6,756 bases of DNA from NCBI GenBank assembly GCA_051892815.1, contig JBJFGP010000004.1, forward strand, positions 1 to 6,756, written 5' to 3'. A program made the position numbers and the translations under genes. This document shows, piece by piece, positions 6,054-6,756 of the stretch. A model generated the notes under the pieces. That model did not search any database, had not been told where the DNA came from, and saw only the letters and a list, made by a program, of their open reading frames with translations. This DNA comes from JAXFQS01 sp051892815. GTDB lineage: Bacteria; Verrucomicrobiota; Kiritimatiellia; RFP12; DVOR01. Each line of letters starts with the position of its first letter. Position 1 is the first letter of the stretch.

Positions 6054-6082
6054 TTGAGAAGAATGTTTGTTTCTGCTAATAT
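6054..6082 (+). promoter_or_regulatory. Sigma70-type promoter for the DtxR-family gene
   Basis: The -35 is TTGAGA (6054-6059), the spacer is 17 bases and the -10 is TAATAT (6077-6082), with TGC (6074-6076) forming an extended -10. The expected start of transcription is an A at 6089 or 6090, which falls on the probable start codon of the regulator. Confidence 0.72.
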
Positions 6083-6089
6083 GGCGCGA

Positions 6090-6689
6090 ATGACACCCAG
6101 CAACGAGGACTATTTGGAGGCCATCGCCGAGGCCATCGAACTGCACGGCCACGCCCATGTCAGCGATGTCGCCGCGAAACTTGGCGTGCGCATGCCCTCG
6201 GTCTCCGTGGCGATGCGCGTGCTGACCGACCAGGGGCTCGTCGAGTACGAAAGCTACAAGCCCGTCCGCCTCACCCCAAAAGGCCAGCAGTTGGCCGACG
6301 AGATTCTCTCCCGCCACTACACCCTGCGCCACTTCCTTCGCCATTACCTTAAATTGGAGGAGCGCCACGCCGACGAACTCGCCTGCAAGCTCGAACACAG
6401 CTTCGACGAACTCGCATTCGAAAAACTCAACGCCTTTATCCACTTCACCACCCTCAACCGCCTCCAGACCGGCGAGACCGCACGCGTCGTGCGCATCAGC
6501 GCCACCCCCCGGCGCGAAACCCTCAAGCAGAACGGCTTCCATCGCGGCGCACTCGTCGGCGTCCCCCTCGACCATCCCAGCCCCGTCACCGACGCCGAAC
6601 GCCTCTACGCCACCCCCGCAGGCCCCCAAACCCTCGATATCGCCACCGCCGTCAAAATCACCGTTTGCCGCGAATCCCGCTCCAACTAG
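6090..6689 (+). CDS. DtxR/MntR-family metal-dependent transcriptional regulator
   Basis: This cytoplasmic repressor family binds DNA when loaded with Fe(II) or Mn(II) and controls metal uptake and homeostasis. From ATG 6090 the product has 199 residues. A winged helix-turn-helix spans about 4-65 (VSDVAAKLGVRMPSVSVAMRVL at 24-45). A metal-binding dimerisation domain spans about 66-117, and a FeoA/SH3-like domain spans about 125-194. Likely metal ligands are D7 and E10 (as in MntR), H76, and C99, E102 and H103 (the C..EH pattern of DtxR). The mix leaves iron versus manganese open. ATGs at 6063 and 6081 are in frame but fall inside the promoter, so 6090 is preferred, giving a leaderless mRNA. 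The gene is divergent from rpsA. Its target is unknown; it may act on the gene beyond the right edge or on itself. Confidence 0.88.
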   Translation: MTPSNEDYLEAIAEAIELHGHAHVSDVAAKLGVRMPSVSVAMRVLTDQGLVEYESYKPVRLTPKGQQLADEILSRHYTLRHFLRHYLKLEERHADELACKLEHSFDELAFEKLNAFIHFTTLNRLQTGETARVVRISATPRRETLKQNGFHRGALVGVPLDHPSPVTDAERLYATPAGPQTLDIATAVKITVCRESRSN

Positions 6690-6709
6690 CCGCCCCCGCC
6701 ACTTTTTCC

Positions 6710-6738
6710 TTGCGTCCGTCGCCTGTTTTTGCTATCCT
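6710..6738 (+). promoter_or_regulatory. Promoter for a gene beyond the right edge
   Basis: The 67 bases after the regulator contain TTGCGT (6710-6715), a 17-base spacer and TATCCT (6733-6738). TGC (6730-6732) lies directly before the -10, the same extended -10 as in the two other promoters here. Transcription would start near 6743-6745. No start codon is visible before the window ends, and no terminator hairpin is seen for the regulator. Confidence 0.6.
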
Positions 6739-6756
6739 CTCGACTTTACCCTACCA

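Noticed and set aside
5711..6103. 131-residue N-terminal extension of S1
   Set aside because: The frame is open, but the peptide is Pro-rich and unlike S1, and it runs through the predicted rpsA promoter and the divergent promoter. MAIRKPTVDR at 5710 is a natural S1 start.
5454..6629. 391-residue open frame on - across the regulator and leader
   Set aside because: It is antisense to the DtxR-family gene and overlaps rpsA out of frame. It has low-complexity Arg/His/Gly composition and no recognisable domain.
1..6756. CRISPR array, tRNA or rRNA genes, transposase or phage genes
   Set aside because: I saw no regularly spaced repeats, tRNA-like folds, rRNA motifs or mobile-element proteins. The only repeats are the paired elements near 866-951 and 2481-2551.

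Overview
The window reads as an ordinary chromosomal stretch from a GC-rich bacterium (roughly 60 % G+C by eye). It carries three housekeeping genes (recO, tyrS, rpsA), a metal-dependent DtxR-family regulator and one secreted beta-helix glycoside hydrolase. The hydrolase, the single six-domain S1 protein and the general gene style would fit a polysaccharide-degrading member of the Planctomycetota-Verrucomicrobiota-Lentisphaerota/Kiritimatiellota group. That placement is inference; no rRNA or other decisive marker is present.

Layout from left to right: (1) the last 30 codons of an unrecognised gene on +, followed 4 bases later by recO on + (99-851). (2) A 100-base convergent gap (852-951) holding a degenerate copy of a hairpin-rich dispersed repeat. 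(3) A secreted GH28/GH49-like hydrolase on - (952-2451). (4) A 144-base gap with a well-preserved second copy of the repeat and a hairpin over the hydrolase ribosome-binding site. (5) tyrS on - (2596-3882). (6) An 82-base spacer with two perfect inverted repeats. (7) rpsA on - (3965-5710). (8) A 379-base divergent control region with one good promoter for each side. (9) The DtxR/MntR-family regulator on + (6090-6689). (10) A 67-base tail ending in a promoter that points out of the window on +.

rpsA and tyrS look like a co-directional translation unit transcribed from a promoter near 5868-5896, with a leader of about 150 nt. The hydrolase lies behind tyrS in the same direction but is separated by the hairpin repeat, so it may be a separately acquired or separately controlled gene. 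recO appears translationally coupled to the gene before it. Two start corrections matter. tyrS should begin at 3882, because the frame upstream of it is just the Shine-Dalgarno sequence. The DtxR-family gene probably begins at 6090 on a leaderless mRNA.

I see no multi-gene undescribed system. The observations most worth following are the paired structured repeats that bracket the hydrolase, the altered HIGH motif of TyrRS (Gln in place of the first His), the leaderless regulator, a shared extended -10 (TGC before TAnnnT, 17-base spacer) in all three visible promoters, and the hybrid metal-ligand set of the regulator.
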